Origin: Mucilaginibacter sp. PAMB04168
GTDB lineage: Bacteria > Bacteroidota > Bacteroidia > Sphingobacteriales > Sphingobacteriaceae
DNA length: 64,000 bases
NCBI RefSeq assembly: GCF_039634365.2
Contig: NZ_CP155079.2
Coordinates: forward strand, 3,782,001-3,846,000
Direction: 5' to 3'
A program made the position numbers and the translations under genes. The notes under the pieces are model-generated. The model was not told where the DNA came from and did no database searches. It saw nothing but the letters and a program-made list of their open reading frames with translations. Positions 33,726 to 44,055 of the stretch are shown here, one piece after another (position 1 is the stretch's first letter; the number at the start of each line of letters is the position of its first letter).

Positions 33726-35495
33726 TTAAGCAAAAGGTATCTTCATATAAAAAGTTGAGCCTTTTTTTACCTCGCTTTTAACGGTTAAGTGCCCGCCCAG
33801 CGCCTCTATGTGGCTTTTTACTAAAAACAAGCCCAGGCCTTTCCCTTCAACCTTAAAATCAAATCGTTTGTAGGGCTTAAATAATTCATGGCCGTGCTTA
33901 TTCAAGTCAATACCTTTACCGTTATCGGCAACATAAATTACGGTATGCTCATCCGTAAGGTAATAATCTATTTTAATGTAAGGCGTTTGGTGTGATTTAT
34001 ACTTAATAGCGTTACTGATTAGGTTATAAAAAATGCTGTGAAGGTAAGCGCGGTTGGTGCGCATTACCACTGGTTTAACCGGTATTTTCACATCTGCATC
34101 AGTCATTAAAATTTGGGGCTGTAAATCTATCAATACCTGTTGCAGGGTATCCTGTAAGTTTACGGGTTCTTTCAACAGCTCTTTGCTTGCATTATTTACG
34201 GTAAGTATATAACTTAGGTCTTTAATTACGGTGTCAAGATTGCTGGCCGATTTAGATAATTCCTTGAGCGTCTGATTTAACGTTTCGCTGTCGTCTTTAA
34301 ATAACTCCATCAAATTAATTAGTCCAACGATATTGGCTACAGGCGAACGAAGGTTATGCGATACAATGTATGCGAACTGGTGCAGTTCCTTATTTTGCCG
34401 ATACAAATCATCGGCCAGTAAACGGAGCTCCATTTCTGTTTTGCGTTTTTCAGTGATGTCAGAATGTATAGTAATACACATTTCCATCTCACCTTCCTCA
34501 TTCAAAACGGGCGCAAGTCTAAGCAAGTTCCAATAACTGGTTCCATCTTTTTTATAACAGAGCACTTCGCCTTCCAATGGCAGGCCGTTCGCCATTTTTT
34601 GCCGGGCTACTTTAGCTACCTCTGTGTCGGTTTCGTCCATTTTAAGCAATTCTCCCAAACCCTTGCCTATGGCATCCATGCGGGTGTAACCGCTCATTTG
34701 CGTAAACCCATCATTAATAAGCTCTATCTCAAAATTCTTGTCCAACACCGCCACCCCATTGGTAGCTTTATCGGCCACAAGTGATAGTTTTTTAAGATTT
34801 TGCTGCAGCGCTATTCGTTCGGCAATATTTTTTACTACTAAATAAGTTTCGATAGTTTTGCCATGATAAATAACAGGTATCATGGTTAAGTTTACATCCA
34901 GTGGTTGTTGTTGGGCTGTCAAAATCTGAATATCAAACGTTGACCCTTTACCGAACTTGGTTGTATTAACGTATTCTCGTAACACCCGCTGACGGTATTT
35001 GGTAAGCACAAAATTCACAAACGCGGTTTGTTGCAATACAGCCAGGTTGTAACCTGCATCGGCGTAAAGCTGCGGGTTAATATTTGTAACCTCGCCATCG
35101 TTATTTAACCTTAACACACCAAATGGATGCCCTTCGAAAAAGGAAGCATGTGTTTGTTTAACTTCATCCATTTCCTGCTGCGCCTGCTTGGTCACATCAC
35201 TCAGGCTAATCATTATGGTGTGGCTGTTGTTGCCTTGTTGCGGCAGGCAAGTAAGTACCATGCCGGCCCATTTAACTGCATCTTTGCAAAAAAAAGCTAT
35301 ACGCGGCAGGTTAAGGCTATCCTGAAAATAAGGCTCACTCAAAAAGTTGTTAACTAACTGCGCGTAGGTAGGTAGTAAGTAATTTTGTATGGGCTTTTGC
35401 TGTAATTCAGAAAGATGATAACCTGACCAGGCCTGAAATGAATTATTAAAAAAGGCTATTCGCCCTTCTGCATCCAGCAGCAAATGAAAATTCAT
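33726..35495 (-). CDS. PAS-domain sensor histidine kinase
   Basis: The 589-residue soluble kinase has three PAS domains (about 1-105, 115-225, 240-350), the last with a PAC motif ending ITIHSDITEKRKTEMELRL. The dimerisation/phosphoacceptor helix YIVSHNLRSPVANIVGLINL follows (His at about 378). The ATPase has an N-box LISNAIKYK and G-boxes DNGKGIDL and GKGLGLFLVK. There is no membrane segment, so it should sense a cytosolic signal such as redox state or a ligand. No response regulator is adjacent; its partner is elsewhere. Confidence 0.93.
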   Translation of the reverse strand: MNFHLLLDAEGRIAFFNNSFQAWSGYHLSELQQKPIQNYLLPTYAQLVNNFLSEPYFQDSLNLPRIAFFCKDAVKWAGMVLTCLPQQGNNSHTIMISLSDVTKQAQQEMDEVKQTHASFFEGHPFGVLRLNNDGEVTNINPQLYADAGYNLAVLQQTAFVNFVLTKYRQRVLREYVNTTKFGKGSTFDIQILTAQQQPLDVNLTMIPVIYHGKTIETYLVVKNIAERIALQQNLKKLSLVADKATNGVAVLDKNFEIELINDGFTQMSGYTRMDAIGKGLGELLKMDETDTEVAKVARQKMANGLPLEGEVLCYKKDGTSYWNLLRLAPVLNEEGEMEMCITIHSDITEKRKTEMELRLLADDLYRQNKELHQFAYIVSHNLRSPVANIVGLINLMELFKDDSETLNQTLKELSKSASNLDTVIKDLSYILTVNNASKELLKEPVNLQDTLQQVLIDLQPQILMTDADVKIPVKPVVMRTNRAYLHSIFYNLISNAIKYKSHQTPYIKIDYYLTDEHTVIYVADNGKGIDLNKHGHELFKPYKRFDFKVEGKGLGLFLVKSHIEALGGHLTVKSEVKKGSTFYMKIPFA

Positions 35496-35675
35496 GTATG
35501 TAACGTTGGGATGATGCCATCCGAAAGTACAACTAAAAACTCTAAAGCGTAAATTAAAGAGGTGATATTATTATAACTGTTATTTAAGTTAAAAGGAACT
35601 TTACTCAAAATTAAAATATGCCGCAAAACATTCATTTCTTTAGACAGTTTAAACAAAAAGCTCAATAACTATAAT

Positions 35676-35870
35676 ATGAAAAACGGATTATTTGAATACG
35701 GAGACGAGGTGGTAATTACGGCTACCGATGAAAAAGGCACTGTAAATATAAACCAGTTAAAAGATGGTGACCCTGTTGAGGTAGCATTGGCATCGGGAGA
35801 GGTAAAGCAGTTTAACGAAGATGAACTGGACTTTGATGAAGATTACCAACCAGACAATACAGGCGAATAA
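35676..35870 (+). CDS. small acidic hypothetical protein
   Basis: A 64-residue protein, strongly acidic at the C-terminus (FNEDELDFDEDYQPDNTGE), with a short beta-rich N-terminal part (YGDEVVITATDEKGTVNINQLKDGDPVEVALASGEV). The layout resembles a tiny SH3-like or KOW-like barrel, but I cannot assign a family. It is monocistronic, followed at once by a terminator shared with holA. Confidence 0.7.
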   Translation: MKNGLFEYGDEVVITATDEKGTVNINQLKDGDPVEVALASGEVKQFNEDELDFDEDYQPDNTGE

Positions 35871-35877
35871 CGTATAA

Positions 35878-35928
35878 AACCAAGAGTTAAGAAACTAAAA
35901 CCATGTTATTATTCCTTAGCTCTTGGTT
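35878..35928. terminator. bidirectional terminator (small acidic gene / holA)
   Basis: AACCAAGAGTTAAG (35878-35891) pairs with CTTAGCTCTTGGTT (35915-35928) with one mismatch over a 23-base loop, between converging genes. Confidence 0.65.
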
Positions 35929-35932
35929 CTCT

Positions 35933-36955
35933 TTAATGCAGTACCTTAAATACTAATTCTTTTAAGAGCTCGCCGTGCGATGCAGAAGAGTTTAGGCCTT
36001 TGCTTTTAAGATCATACTCGCGTAGCCAGCCTATAATTTGGGTAGAACGATAATAGTCGAAGCTGCGGGCTGCCATTTCATAATCCTTGATAAAATATGG
36101 GTTTACGCCCAACTCGCGTGCAACGTTTTGTGGTGTTTTATCTTTCACGTAATGGTACAGTAGTACCTTACTGAAAAAATTATTAAGATTACCTAGTATA
36201 AGCACAATAGGGTTTGCCTTGGGGTTAGCTTCAAAATAATTTATAATCTGATTGGCTTTTAGCACATCTCTTTTAATAAGCGCCGATTGCAGCTCAAATA
36301 CATTGTATTCCTTGCTTATACCAATATTATCCTGAACATCCTTTAATCCAATCTCCTGCCCTGCCGCAATGTTGAGCATTAGCTTATCCAGCTCGTTAGC
36401 TATCTTAGAAAGATCATTACCCAAATACTCACAAAGCATGGCAGCCGCCTGGGCGCTAATTCGATACTTTTTTTCGGTGGCATAGCTCTCAATCCAGGCC
36501 GGTATCTTATTATCATACAAAGATGCCGACTCAAATACCAAACCGTTCTTCTCAATGGCTTTGTAAGCCTTTTTGCGCTTGTCAAACTTTCCGTACTTGT
36601 AACAAAATACCAGTACAGTACTGTTAAGTGGATTTTCGAAGTAGCTCAGCACTGGGTTTATGCCTTTCTTATCGGCATCTTCCTTGCCCCACTTCATATC
36701 TTGTGCTTCTTTTATAAGGATAACCTGGTATTCAGCCATCATTGGGTAACGCTTAGCTGCGTTAAGCACCGTCATTATATCGGTATCCTTTCCGTACAAA
36801 ACGGTTTGATTAAAGCCTTTTTCCGCATCAGACAGCACATTGTCTTCTATATAATTGCCAATCAAATCAATAAAGTACGGCTCCTCTCCGTGCAGCAGGT
36901 AAAGCGGCTTAAAACGGCGGTTTTTTATATCTTTTATAATGTCGTTAGCGGTCAT
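35933..36955 (-). CDS. holA: DNA polymerase III subunit delta
   Basis: HolA is the clamp-loader wrench subunit that opens the sliding clamp. The 340-residue protein matches the family: an N-terminal domain with PLYLLHGEEPYFIDLI and NAAKRYPMMAEYQVILIKEAQDM, a middle AAA-like lid (YLGNDLSKIANELDKLMLNI), and the C-terminal collar with LILGNLNNFFSKVLLYHYV. It is divergent from the HSDR_N_2 gene with a 64-base spacer, a pairing I recall as common in Bacteroidota. A TAAATTTG box lies 10 bases upstream of its ATG. Confidence 0.93.
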   Translation of the reverse strand: MTANDIIKDIKNRRFKPLYLLHGEEPYFIDLIGNYIEDNVLSDAEKGFNQTVLYGKDTDIMTVLNAAKRYPMMAEYQVILIKEAQDMKWGKEDADKKGINPVLSYFENPLNSTVLVFCYKYGKFDKRKKAYKAIEKNGLVFESASLYDNKIPAWIESYATEKKYRISAQAAAMLCEYLGNDLSKIANELDKLMLNIAAGQEIGLKDVQDNIGISKEYNVFELQSALIKRDVLKANQIINYFEANPKANPIVLILGNLNNFFSKVLLYHYVKDKTPQNVARELGVNPYFIKDYEMAARSFDYYRSTQIIGWLREYDLKSKGLNSSASHGELLKELVFKVLH

Positions 36956-36965
36956 TGTATAAGGG

Positions 36966-36973
36966 CAAATTTA
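36966..36973 (-). promoter_or_regulatory. -7 promoter box of holA
   Basis: On the minus strand TAAATTTG matches TAnnTTTG exactly, 10 bases before the holA ATG at 36955. Confidence 0.5.
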
Positions 36974-37019
36974 CGAATACCGATTAGGATTTGGCAGATT
37001 TAATACGGAATTTAGCCGC

Positions 37020-37478
37020 ATGGATTTGTTGCAGCCTTTGGCTTTGCCACCCTACCCTTTTAAGTTAACAGAGCAAAGCGGCCAACTCTATATATTTGAC
37101 GATATACGTAAAAAGCAACTGGTTTTAACCCCCGAGGAATGGGTACGGCAACACTTTGTGCAGTACCTTATTCAGCAAAAAAGCTATCCCAAAACACTTA
37201 TTAAGCTTGAGGGAGGGCTCAAAGTACATGGTATGGCCAAACGATCCGACATCGTTGTATTTAATCCGGCGGGAGAAAAAGTATTAATGGTTGAATGCAA
37301 AGCGCCGGGCGTGGTCATAGATCAAAAAGTATTTGACCAGGTTGCCCGTTATAACATAACTCACCGCATAAAGCTGCTGGCAGTTACCAATGGCTTGCAG
37401 CACTATTATTGTGCCATTAACTTTGACAAGAAAAACTACCGTTTTTTAGAAGAACTGCCCGCCTACGGGTTATTTTAG
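37020..37478 (+). CDS. HSDR_N_2 (type I restriction R N-terminal-like) nuclease-fold protein
   Basis: The 152-residue protein is a free-standing copy of the N-terminal domain of type I restriction R subunits. EEWVRQHFVQYLI is at about 39-51. Then KRSDIVVFNPAGEKVLMVECKAP (about 74-96) carries the D-(x)n-ExK core of PD-(D/E)XK nucleases. No S, M or helicase part is near, so it is not a restriction system. It probably acts alone in DNA or RNA processing, a conserved neighbour of holA. Its last four bases overlap the end of the opposing hybrid kinase gene. Confidence 0.85.
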   Translation: MDLLQPLALPPYPFKLTEQSGQLYIFDDIRKKQLVLTPEEWVRQHFVQYLIQQKSYPKTLIKLEGGLKVHGMAKRSDIVVFNPAGEKVLMVECKAPGVVIDQKVFDQVARYNITHRIKLLAVTNGLQHYYCAINFDKKNYRFLEELPAYGLF

Positions 37479-39301
37479 GCCGACGGTTGATTAAACATGG
37501 CCTTACGGTTCACTAACGTAATAATCTTCTGCTTTAACTCTTCAGGTTTAAAAGGTTTCGAAACATAATCGTTCATACCTGAACTAAACACTTTTTCGCG
37601 TATATCAGTTAACGCCGATGCCGTTAACGCAATGATAGGTATACTTGCCTTTTGCGAATCGGGCAGTTTACGTATCTCCATAGCAGCATCAAACCCGTTT
37701 AATACCGGCATCTGCAAATCCATCAGCACAATATCAAAGTTGCCATACTGCATCATTTCTATTGCACGCTCACCATTTTCGGCAAACGACGCCTTTACTT
37801 GCCACTTCGAGAAAAACTTCTTCATAAGCATGGTATTAACCATGTTATCCTCTGCTACCAGTATATTAAGGTGGTTTATTTGACTATCACTGTCATCACT
37901 GTTACTAACTTTTGTAGCAGGTTCTTCTAGTCTTTCTGTTGCTACAGGCAAATCAAGATTAAAAGCAAACTCCGATCCCTGCCCGGGCTTACTGTTGACT
38001 TCCATTTGCACACCCTTTAACTCCAGTAAACGTTTAACTATGGCTAAACCTAAACCGGTACCACCATATTTTCGCGTAGTGGTAATGGATTCTTGTGTAA
38101 AAGGTTCGAATATCGCCTTTAAGTTATCGCGCTCAATGCCAATCCCCGAATCCCTAACCGAGAACCGGATCAGGACCTGATTATGCCTGTCTTCTACACA
38201 ATTTACCTTTACTTCAACAAAGCCCTGGCGGGTAAACTTAATGGCGTTGCTTACCAGGTTAAAAATAATCTGTGTAATACGGGTAGGATCACCAATTACA
38301 ATGCGGTTACGCAGTGCATCATCTATCTTTAGCTTAAATATCAGCCCTTTTTCGTTTGCCTTGATGATCTGGCCGCCGCAAATATTGTGCATCAACTCCA
38401 TAAGGTTGAACCGAATGTTTTCAAACACAACCTTCCCTGATTCGATCTTATTAAAGTCGAGCACATCGTTTACAATAGCCAGCAGGTTGTTGGCCGAAAA
38501 TTTGAGTATTTCCAAATTTTCCAACTGATCGGGCCGTGGATTACCCATTAACAACAGATTGCTCATCCCAATTACCGCGTTTAATGGTGTGCGTATTTCA
38601 TGAGACATGGTAGACAAAAACTCTGACTTGGCATGCGACGATTTCTCGGCCTTTTCGATAGCTGTTTCCAAATTCAGATTAAGGCGAGCCTGGTCTTCAC
38701 TGGTACGTTTAAGTTGCCAGATATTCTTCAAAAATGCATTGTAGAAGTGATTGTGTATGAACACCATCAAAGTAAAATTCGCTATAACGCAAATGATAAT
38801 GGTGGATTGCTCTAACACCTCAGGCTTCATGTCGATGATGTATATGTTATTATAGCTATAAACCATAAATAACAGAACAGGCAACAAATTGGCTAATGAG
38901 TATAACAAGCCCCAATTTTGCCCAAGCATATAAAAAGCAAATATTATAATGAGCAGTACTAATTGCACTGTTAAAATATCAACTTTTTGAAAAATCAAAA
39001 ATGCGTCCGAAAGGTTAATAATTGTACCTATCACCAGCAGGATATGGGCAACGGCTTTCCAGTCAGCTTTCCACGTTAGGTATTTAAATAGCACGGCAGC
39101 TATAACCAATACGCTTGCGGCAATTACTACTAATGCGCTTTGACGCAAAAAAAGCACATTTATTAATACAGCACTTACAGATACAAAAACCAGAAACATA
39201 CCATAATACAACAAGCGAATACGCGCTTGCGTAAGCATTGACTGCCCCGCAAACACAATATTCTTTATAGAGAGGTTAAAAAAACCTGCTTCGTTACTCA
39301 T
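37475..39301 (-). CDS. hybrid sensor histidine kinase / response regulator
   Basis: The 608-residue protein has six to seven N-terminal membrane helices (about 30-195). The kinase core follows with FLSTMSHEIRTPLNAVIGMSNLLL (His at about 236), N-box IFNLVSNAIKFT, DSGIGIERDNL and GGTGLGLAIVKRLLELKG. A receiver domain ends the protein, with DIVLMDLQMPVLNGFDAAMEI (Asp phosphoacceptor) and the conserved Lys in YVSKPF. It senses an unknown signal at the membrane; downstream output must pass to another protein. Its stop overlaps that of the HSDR_N_2 gene. Confidence 0.93.
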   Translation of the reverse strand: MSNEAGFFNLSIKNIVFAGQSMLTQARIRLLYYGMFLVFVSVSAVLINVLFLRQSALVVIAASVLVIAAVLFKYLTWKADWKAVAHILLVIGTIINLSDAFLIFQKVDILTVQLVLLIIIFAFYMLGQNWGLLYSLANLLPVLLFMVYSYNNIYIIDMKPEVLEQSTIIICVIANFTLMVFIHNHFYNAFLKNIWQLKRTSEDQARLNLNLETAIEKAEKSSHAKSEFLSTMSHEIRTPLNAVIGMSNLLLMGNPRPDQLENLEILKFSANNLLAIVNDVLDFNKIESGKVVFENIRFNLMELMHNICGGQIIKANEKGLIFKLKIDDALRNRIVIGDPTRITQIIFNLVSNAIKFTRQGFVEVKVNCVEDRHNQVLIRFSVRDSGIGIERDNLKAIFEPFTQESITTTRKYGGTGLGLAIVKRLLELKGVQMEVNSKPGQGSEFAFNLDLPVATERLEEPATKVSNSDDSDSQINHLNILVAEDNMVNTMLMKKFFSKWQVKASFAENGERAIEMMQYGNFDIVLMDLQMPVLNGFDAAMEIRKLPDSQKASIPIIALTASALTDIREKVFSSGMNDYVSKPFKPEELKQKIITLVNRKAMFNQPSA

Positions 39302-39398
39302 TTTTATTACAGTTTGTACTTATCAATTAGGGTTAATAATAAGTATTAGGTTGGGCAATAATTAAAGTTGTTTATTTGGTATTACCCCTGTGGTGCAA

Positions 39399-42083
39399 TT
39401 AGTTTGCCAAAAAATTCAAATTATCTTCAATTATCTGCAGCTTGGCTTGTGCATCGGCCTTTTTCTTGCGCTCATTCTCTATAATTTCGGGCTTTGCGTT
39501 GTTAACGAATTTTTCGTTAGATAGTTTAGCATCAACAGATTTCAGGAAGCCGATTAAATACTCTTTTTCCTTTTGCAAGCGTACCCGCTCTTCCTCTGCA
39601 TCTATATTATTGCTCAACGGTATAAAAAATTCGTCTGTTGATACCATAAAGTTTACAGCACCAGCTAATTTATCATCTGTGAAGCCGATGCTCGAAATAT
39701 TACCCAGCTTAGTGATAATGGGCACAAAAACCTCATAATTTACCATTGAATTTTGCTTGATGAATAGTTCGAGGCTTTCTTTAGGAGACAGCTTTTTTGC
39801 GTTGCGGGTATTGCGTATTTCAGTAATTATCTGTTTTATATTTTCGCATCGCGTCAACAGTTGTGTATCTGTTTGCTCAACTACAGGCAATTGTGCAACA
39901 ATACAGCAATCTCCAGCCGCACGGTTTCCAAATAGGTCGTCATGCCATAACTCCTCGGTAATAAAGGGCATAAACGGATGCAATAACTTCAATATATCTT
40001 CAAAGTAAGCTATTGTCACTCTAAAAGTCTCGGCATCAATGGGCTGCTGGTAAACCGGCTTAACCATTTCAAGGTACCAGGCACAAAAATCGTCCCATAC
40101 GAGTTTATAAACGGCCATTATGGCTTCAGATAAACGGTACTGATCAAACAGGCCTTCAATTTCACCCAAGGCCTCGTTGAAACGGTTTTTAAACCAGCTT
40201 ATCGCCGTCGTGTTAGGATTTTCTAACTCCTGACTTACCTCCCAGCCTTTTACCAACCTGAAGGCATTCCATATCTTATTGGCAAAATTACGGCCTTGCT
40301 CACAATAGCTTTCATCAAACATGAGGTCGTTACCTGCGGGCGAGCAAAGCAGCATACCCACGCGTACACCATCTGCACCGTATTTTCCGATCAAATCTAT
40401 AGGATCGGGGGAATTACCAAGCGATTTTGACATTTTACGGCCCAGTTTATCGCGCACTATACCGGTTAAGTACACATTCTTAAACGGCGCTTTACCTTTA
40501 AACTCATGCCCCGCCATAATCATACGCGCCACCCAAAAGAACAGGATCTCAGGTGCAGTTACCAGATCGTTGGTTGGATAGTAATAATTAATATCTGCGT
40601 TGTCAGGGGCCTTAAATCCATCAAAAACAGAAATGGGCCACAACCATGATGAAAACCAGGTATCCACCACATCTTCATCCTGGCGCAAATCTGCTATAGT
40701 TAAGTGTGTGTTTTGTGTATCCAGCTTCTTAGCTTCTTCTAAAGCCTCAGCAGCCGTTTTAGCAACTACAAACTGCCCATTAGGAAGGTACCAGGCGGGT
40801 ATTTGTTGTCCCCACCAGAGCTGCCGGCTAATGTTCCAGTCGCGCACGTTCTCCATCCAGTGCCGGTAGGTATTAATGAACTTATCGGGTATGAGTTTTA
40901 CGTCACCATTTAATACATAATCCAGCGCTGGTTTGGCCATCTCGCCCATCTTGCAAAACCACTGCATAGATAGTTTAGGCTCAATTACAGCATCAGTACG
41001 CTCCGAGAAACCTACTTGCGATTTGTATTCTTCAACTTTCTCCAACGCGCCGGCCTCTTCCAACAGCACGGCTATCTTTTTGCGAGCTGCAAAACGATCT
41101 TCGCCTATAAGTATCTCGGCACTGTCATTCAACGTTCCGTCATCGTTTAAGATGTCTATCACCGGCAAATTGTGTTTTTGGCCCAGCTCATAGTCATTTA
41201 AATCGTGTGCAGGTGTCACTTTAAGACAGCCTGTACCAAAATCCATGGTTACATACTCGTCCAGTATTACTGGTATCTCGCGGTTAATTAGCGGCACTTT
41301 AACTTTCTGACCATGCAAATGTGTATACCGCCCATCTTCGGGATTTATACATACCGCCGAATCGGCCATTATCGTTTCGGGCCGGGTGGTGGCAATAGTG
41401 ATATAGTTAGCAGGCCCCTCGGTTGTTTGTGCCGGATCAAGTTCATTGATAACTGATAGTTGCTCGCCCACAATTTCATAACGTATGTAGTAAAGTTTCT
41501 GATTTACTTCCTTACGGATCACCTCCTCGTCAGATACTGCGGTAAGTCCTCTCGGGTCCCAGTTAATCATACGTACCCCTCTGTAAATCCAGCCTTTTTT
41601 ATAAAGATGAATAAAGGTATCAATAACTGCTTCAGATAAATCATCCTCCATAGTAAAGCGGGTGCGGTCCCAGTCGCATGATGCGCCCAGCTTTTTTAAC
41701 TGATCCAAAATTATACCGCCGTATTTCTCTTTCCACTCCCATGCGTAGTTTAAGAACTCTTCGCGGCTGAGGTCAGTTTTAGCAATGCCGCGTTCTTTGA
41801 GCATAGCAACAACCTTAGCTTCGGTTGCTATACTTGCATGGTCGGTACCGGGTACCCAACAAGCATTTTTGCCTTTCATGCGGGCCCGGCGTATCAATAC
41901 GTCCTGAATGGTATTGTTAAGCATGTGCCCCATATGCAGCACACCGGTAACGTTAGGTGGGGGAATAACTATAGTGTATGGTTCACGCTCATCGGGCACC
42001 GATTTAAAAAACTTATGTTCGAGCCAATAGCTGTACCATTTATCTTCAACTTCATTAAACTGATAGGTCTTTGAAATACTCAT
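39399..42083 (-). CDS. valS: valine-tRNA ligase
   Basis: ValS charges tRNA-Val. The 894-residue product (ATG 42083; a TTG at 42092 is in frame) has the HIGH motif in [15 protein letters not shown] (about 43-57). The editing domain carries [17 protein letters not shown], and the KMSKS motif is in [12 protein letters not shown]-terminal coiled coil ([19 protein letters not shown] to the end) interacts with the tRNA. It is monocistronic, with AT-rich flanks. No T-box or other leader element is visible upstream. Confidence 0.96.
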   Translation of the reverse strand: MSISKTYQFNEVEDKWYSYWLEHKFFKSVPDEREPYTIVIPPPNVTGVLHMGHMLNNTIQDVLIRRARMKGKNACWVPGTDHASIATEAKVVAMLKERGIAKTDLSREEFLNYAWEWKEKYGGIILDQLKKLGASCDWDRTRFTMEDDLSEAVIDTFIHLYKKGWIYRGVRMINWDPRGLTAVSDEEVIRKEVNQKLYYIRYEIVGEQLSVINELDPAQTTEGPANYITIATTRPETIMADSAVCINPEDGRYTHLHGQKVKVPLINREIPVILDEYVTMDFGTGCLKVTPAHDLNDYELGQKHNLPVIDILNDDGTLNDSAEILIGEDRFAARKKIAVLLEEAGALEKVEEYKSQVGFSERTDAVIEPKLSMQWFCKMGEMAKPALDYVLNGDVKLIPDKFINTYRHWMENVRDWNISRQLWWGQQIPAWYLPNGQFVVAKTAAEALEEAKKLDTQNTHLTIADLRQDEDVVDTWFSSWLWPISVFDGFKAPDNADINYYYPTNDLVTAPEILFFWVARMIMAGHEFKGKAPFKNVYLTGIVRDKLGRKMSKSLGNSPDPIDLIGKYGADGVRVGMLLCSPAGNDLMFDESYCEQGRNFANKIWNAFRLVKGWEVSQELENPNTTAISWFKNRFNEALGEIEGLFDQYRLSEAIMAVYKLVWDDFCAWYLEMVKPVYQQPIDAETFRVTIAYFEDILKLLHPFMPFITEELWHDDLFGNRAAGDCCIVAQLPVVEQTDTQLLTRCENIKQIITEIRNTRNAKKLSPKESLELFIKQNSMVNYEVFVPIITKLGNISSIGFTDDKLAGAVNFMVSTDEFFIPLSNNIDAEEERVRLQKEKEYLIGFLKSVDAKLSNEKFVNNAKPEIIENERKKKADAQAKLQIIEDNLNFLAN

Positions 42084-42297
42084 AGCCTGCAAAAATAATG
42101 TTTTGCAGCAAATAACTTAGCTAAGTACAGCAAACGATTACATATAAATATGAATGTTAATTTCGCAGCTATTCCTTTTAAAACTAGGGTGTTTACTCAC
42201 AAGCCCCGGTGTAAGCTTACACGCCTGCGGTATTTACTTTAAGTAAGTAACTGCCCACTATTGGTAAGGTATAAAACTCATTTTTGGGCATAAAAAA

Positions 42298-42321
42298 AGC
42301 GCCATGTTTAATAATGGCGCT
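42298..42321 (-). terminator. terminator of the tonB gene
   Basis: AGCGCCAT (42298-42305) pairs with ATGGCGCT (42314-42321) around an 8-base loop. On the minus strand a T7 run follows. Confidence 0.8.
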
Positions 42322-42356
42322 CTACTCACATTTAGCAGGGAGGTAGCTGGCTGGCC

Positions 42357-43199
42357 TTACTCCTGCATTTGGAATACGATTGGAATAGTATATTTTACAC
42401 GCACAGGTTTACCGTTTTGCATGCCGGGTTTCCAAGCTGGTGCTAATTTAAGCACCCGCATGGCCTCGCGGTCAAGCTCAGATACTACACCTTTTATAAC
42501 TTGCAGATCGGTTAAACGACCATCCTTCTCAATAATGAAGCTGATCACCACACGGCCTTGCACCTCGGTATCAGGGTAGCGTATATTCTTTTGCAAAAAC
42601 CTGCTCCACGCAGCTGCACCACCATACGGCTCAGGCATAACGTCCAATCCATCAAGGGTTACTGGATCGTTTGTGGTGCCCTCTCCACTACCTCTTGGAT
42701 CGGTGATGGGGCCGTTGCCCGGGCCAACCTGGGTTGTGGTATTTAAAACCGGCTGGTTATTCTTGCCCTCATTATTTACGTTCGAAATAACCCTCTCATC
42801 AATTGGAGTTGGTTCTGTAGTTACCGGATTATTTGTTACTACCGGTTCAACATATCGACGGCTGGCTACGTCTGTTTTCGGTGATGTTACTTCTGTTTTA
42901 AGCCCCTGAGCTTGAGGTTTTAGCTTGGCCTCAATTGGCTTTTCTACCTTAGGTGGTTCTACATACTTCGTAGGTTTAAAATCCCTATCTATTATTACTT
43001 CAGCCGGTTTTTTATGCCCAAAAACGATTGTTAGAGACACCGCGGCGACTGTAAACCCTAACACAGTTACGGCTAATGCCTTAAGCATATTTTCGCCGTA
43101 ATGGGCTCTTAAATCATAAGCGCCATAATTTTTGTTCCGGCCAGCGAATACAAGGTCGAGCCACTCGGTCTTGTACAAATCAAATTTTGGGTTAAGCAT
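42357..43199 (-). CDS. TonB-family energy transducer
   Basis: The 280-residue protein has one N-terminal membrane helix (about 39-61). A Pro/Val/Thr-rich periplasmic linker (VEPPKVEKPIEAKLKPQ and onward) follows, then a C-terminal TonB domain: WSRFLQKNIRYPDTEVQGRVVISFIIEKDGRLTDLQVIKGVVSELDREAMRVLKLAPAWKPGMQNGKPVRVKYTIPIVF. TonB couples the proton motive force, via ExbB-ExbD, to outer-membrane SusC/TonB-dependent receptors. The ExbBD genes are not in the window. An N-terminal sequence (FDLYKTEWLDLVFAGRNKNYGAYDLR) precedes the helix, as is common for Bacteroidota TonB. Confidence 0.93.
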   Translation of the reverse strand: MLNPKFDLYKTEWLDLVFAGRNKNYGAYDLRAHYGENMLKALAVTVLGFTVAAVSLTIVFGHKKPAEVIIDRDFKPTKYVEPPKVEKPIEAKLKPQAQGLKTEVTSPKTDVASRRYVEPVVTNNPVTTEPTPIDERVISNVNNEGKNNQPVLNTTTQVGPGNGPITDPRGSGEGTTNDPVTLDGLDVMPEPYGGAAAWSRFLQKNIRYPDTEVQGRVVISFIIEKDGRLTDLQVIKGVVSELDREAMRVLKLAPAWKPGMQNGKPVRVKYTIPIVFQMQE

Positions 43200-43331
43200 A
43201 GTGATTGAAATTATATTTTAAATATAACATCAAACACCTCTTATTTATTTCACCGTATCTTATTATTGTAAAAATAATATTTACAGATACATGTTATAAC
43301 AAACTTTCTATTTCAAACACGCTTTTACAAG

Positions 43332-43369
43332 AAAAAAGCTAATGAATTGTTTAATTCATTAGCTTTTTT
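43332..43369 (-). terminator. terminator of the DUF4468 gene
   Basis: A 17-bp perfect stem, 43332-43348 with 43353-43369, with A6 and T6 flanks around GCTAATGAATT and a 4-base loop. Confidence 0.85.
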
Positions 43370-43422
43370 AAACAGCCATACGTGCTGATTATCAGCACAA
43401 ATATGGTTGGCAAAGAAATTAT

Positions 43423-43998
43423 CTACCAATTCTGGGTATTAACTTTCTTTAAACCTGCGGGGTTACTTTTTGCCGGCTCGGGGTTATTAATATAATTTTG
43501 AATAAGCTTGTCCACTTTAGCACAATAAGCACCCAACTTATCTAAATAATTATTAAGCTGTTTATCGCTTATTTTTCCTTGCGCTTTTTCAAGGGGGGTA
43601 GTAATGCCCGTAGGTGCAAACACGCCAAAACGGTTGCGCTGATATGGCGTAAACATAAAATCGGTTATCATGAGCCGGTACTTGTTATCTTTAAAATCAA
43701 CAGTCAACTTATAGGCAATTTGCCCATCTTCCTGCCCGGTTACTAAACCCTGTTTGTACACCAGCATACCGCCCTTAGCGGCCATGCCGCCGTTATCAAC
43801 CACAGTGGCAGACTGCACGCCCGGCTCATTCTTTTTGAGATATGCTGCCAGCAACTCCGCGCTAACTGGTTTGCTTACCGGCTTTACTTGGAAATAAGTA
43901 TACTGGTTTTGCTCGTTTAACGACAACAGCCCTTTTTGTGCATAGCTAAACTGGCCTATACATAAAGCTATAAATAATAACATTAACTGTTTCATCAT
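43423..43998 (-). CDS. DUF4468-like secreted protein
   Basis: The 191-residue protein has a signal peptide (MMKQLMLLFIALCIGQFSYAQ). A single domain follows that resembles the TBP-like fold DUF4468, for example GQEDGQIAYKLTVDFKDNKYRLMITDFMFTPYQRNR. The function of the family is unknown. It ends with a Pro/Asn-rich tail. It has its own terminator and lies downstream of the porin gene, which is also terminated, so it is probably transcribed alone. The family call is moderate. Confidence 0.75.
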   Translation of the reverse strand: MMKQLMLLFIALCIGQFSYAQKGLLSLNEQNQYTYFQVKPVSKPVSAELLAAYLKKNEPGVQSATVVDNGGMAAKGGMLVYKQGLVTGQEDGQIAYKLTVDFKDNKYRLMITDFMFTPYQRNRFGVFAPTGITTPLEKAQGKISDKQLNNYLDKLGAYCAKVDKLIQNYINNPEPAKSNPAGLKKVNTQNW

Positions 43999-44004
43999 AA
44001 AAAA

Positions 44005-44032
44005 GGGCTACCGGGATTAACATCGGCAGCCC
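44005..44032 (-). terminator. terminator of the porin gene
   Basis: GGGCT-a-CCG (44005-44013) pairs with CGG-c-AGCCC (44024-44032), followed on the minus strand by a T-run. Confidence 0.75.
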
Positions 44033-44055
44033 TCAAATTTAATTTTTTGTTTTAC

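Noticed and set aside
37020..37478. Type I restriction-modification system
   Set aside because: Only the N-terminal R-like domain is present, with no helicase, methylase or specificity gene nearby.
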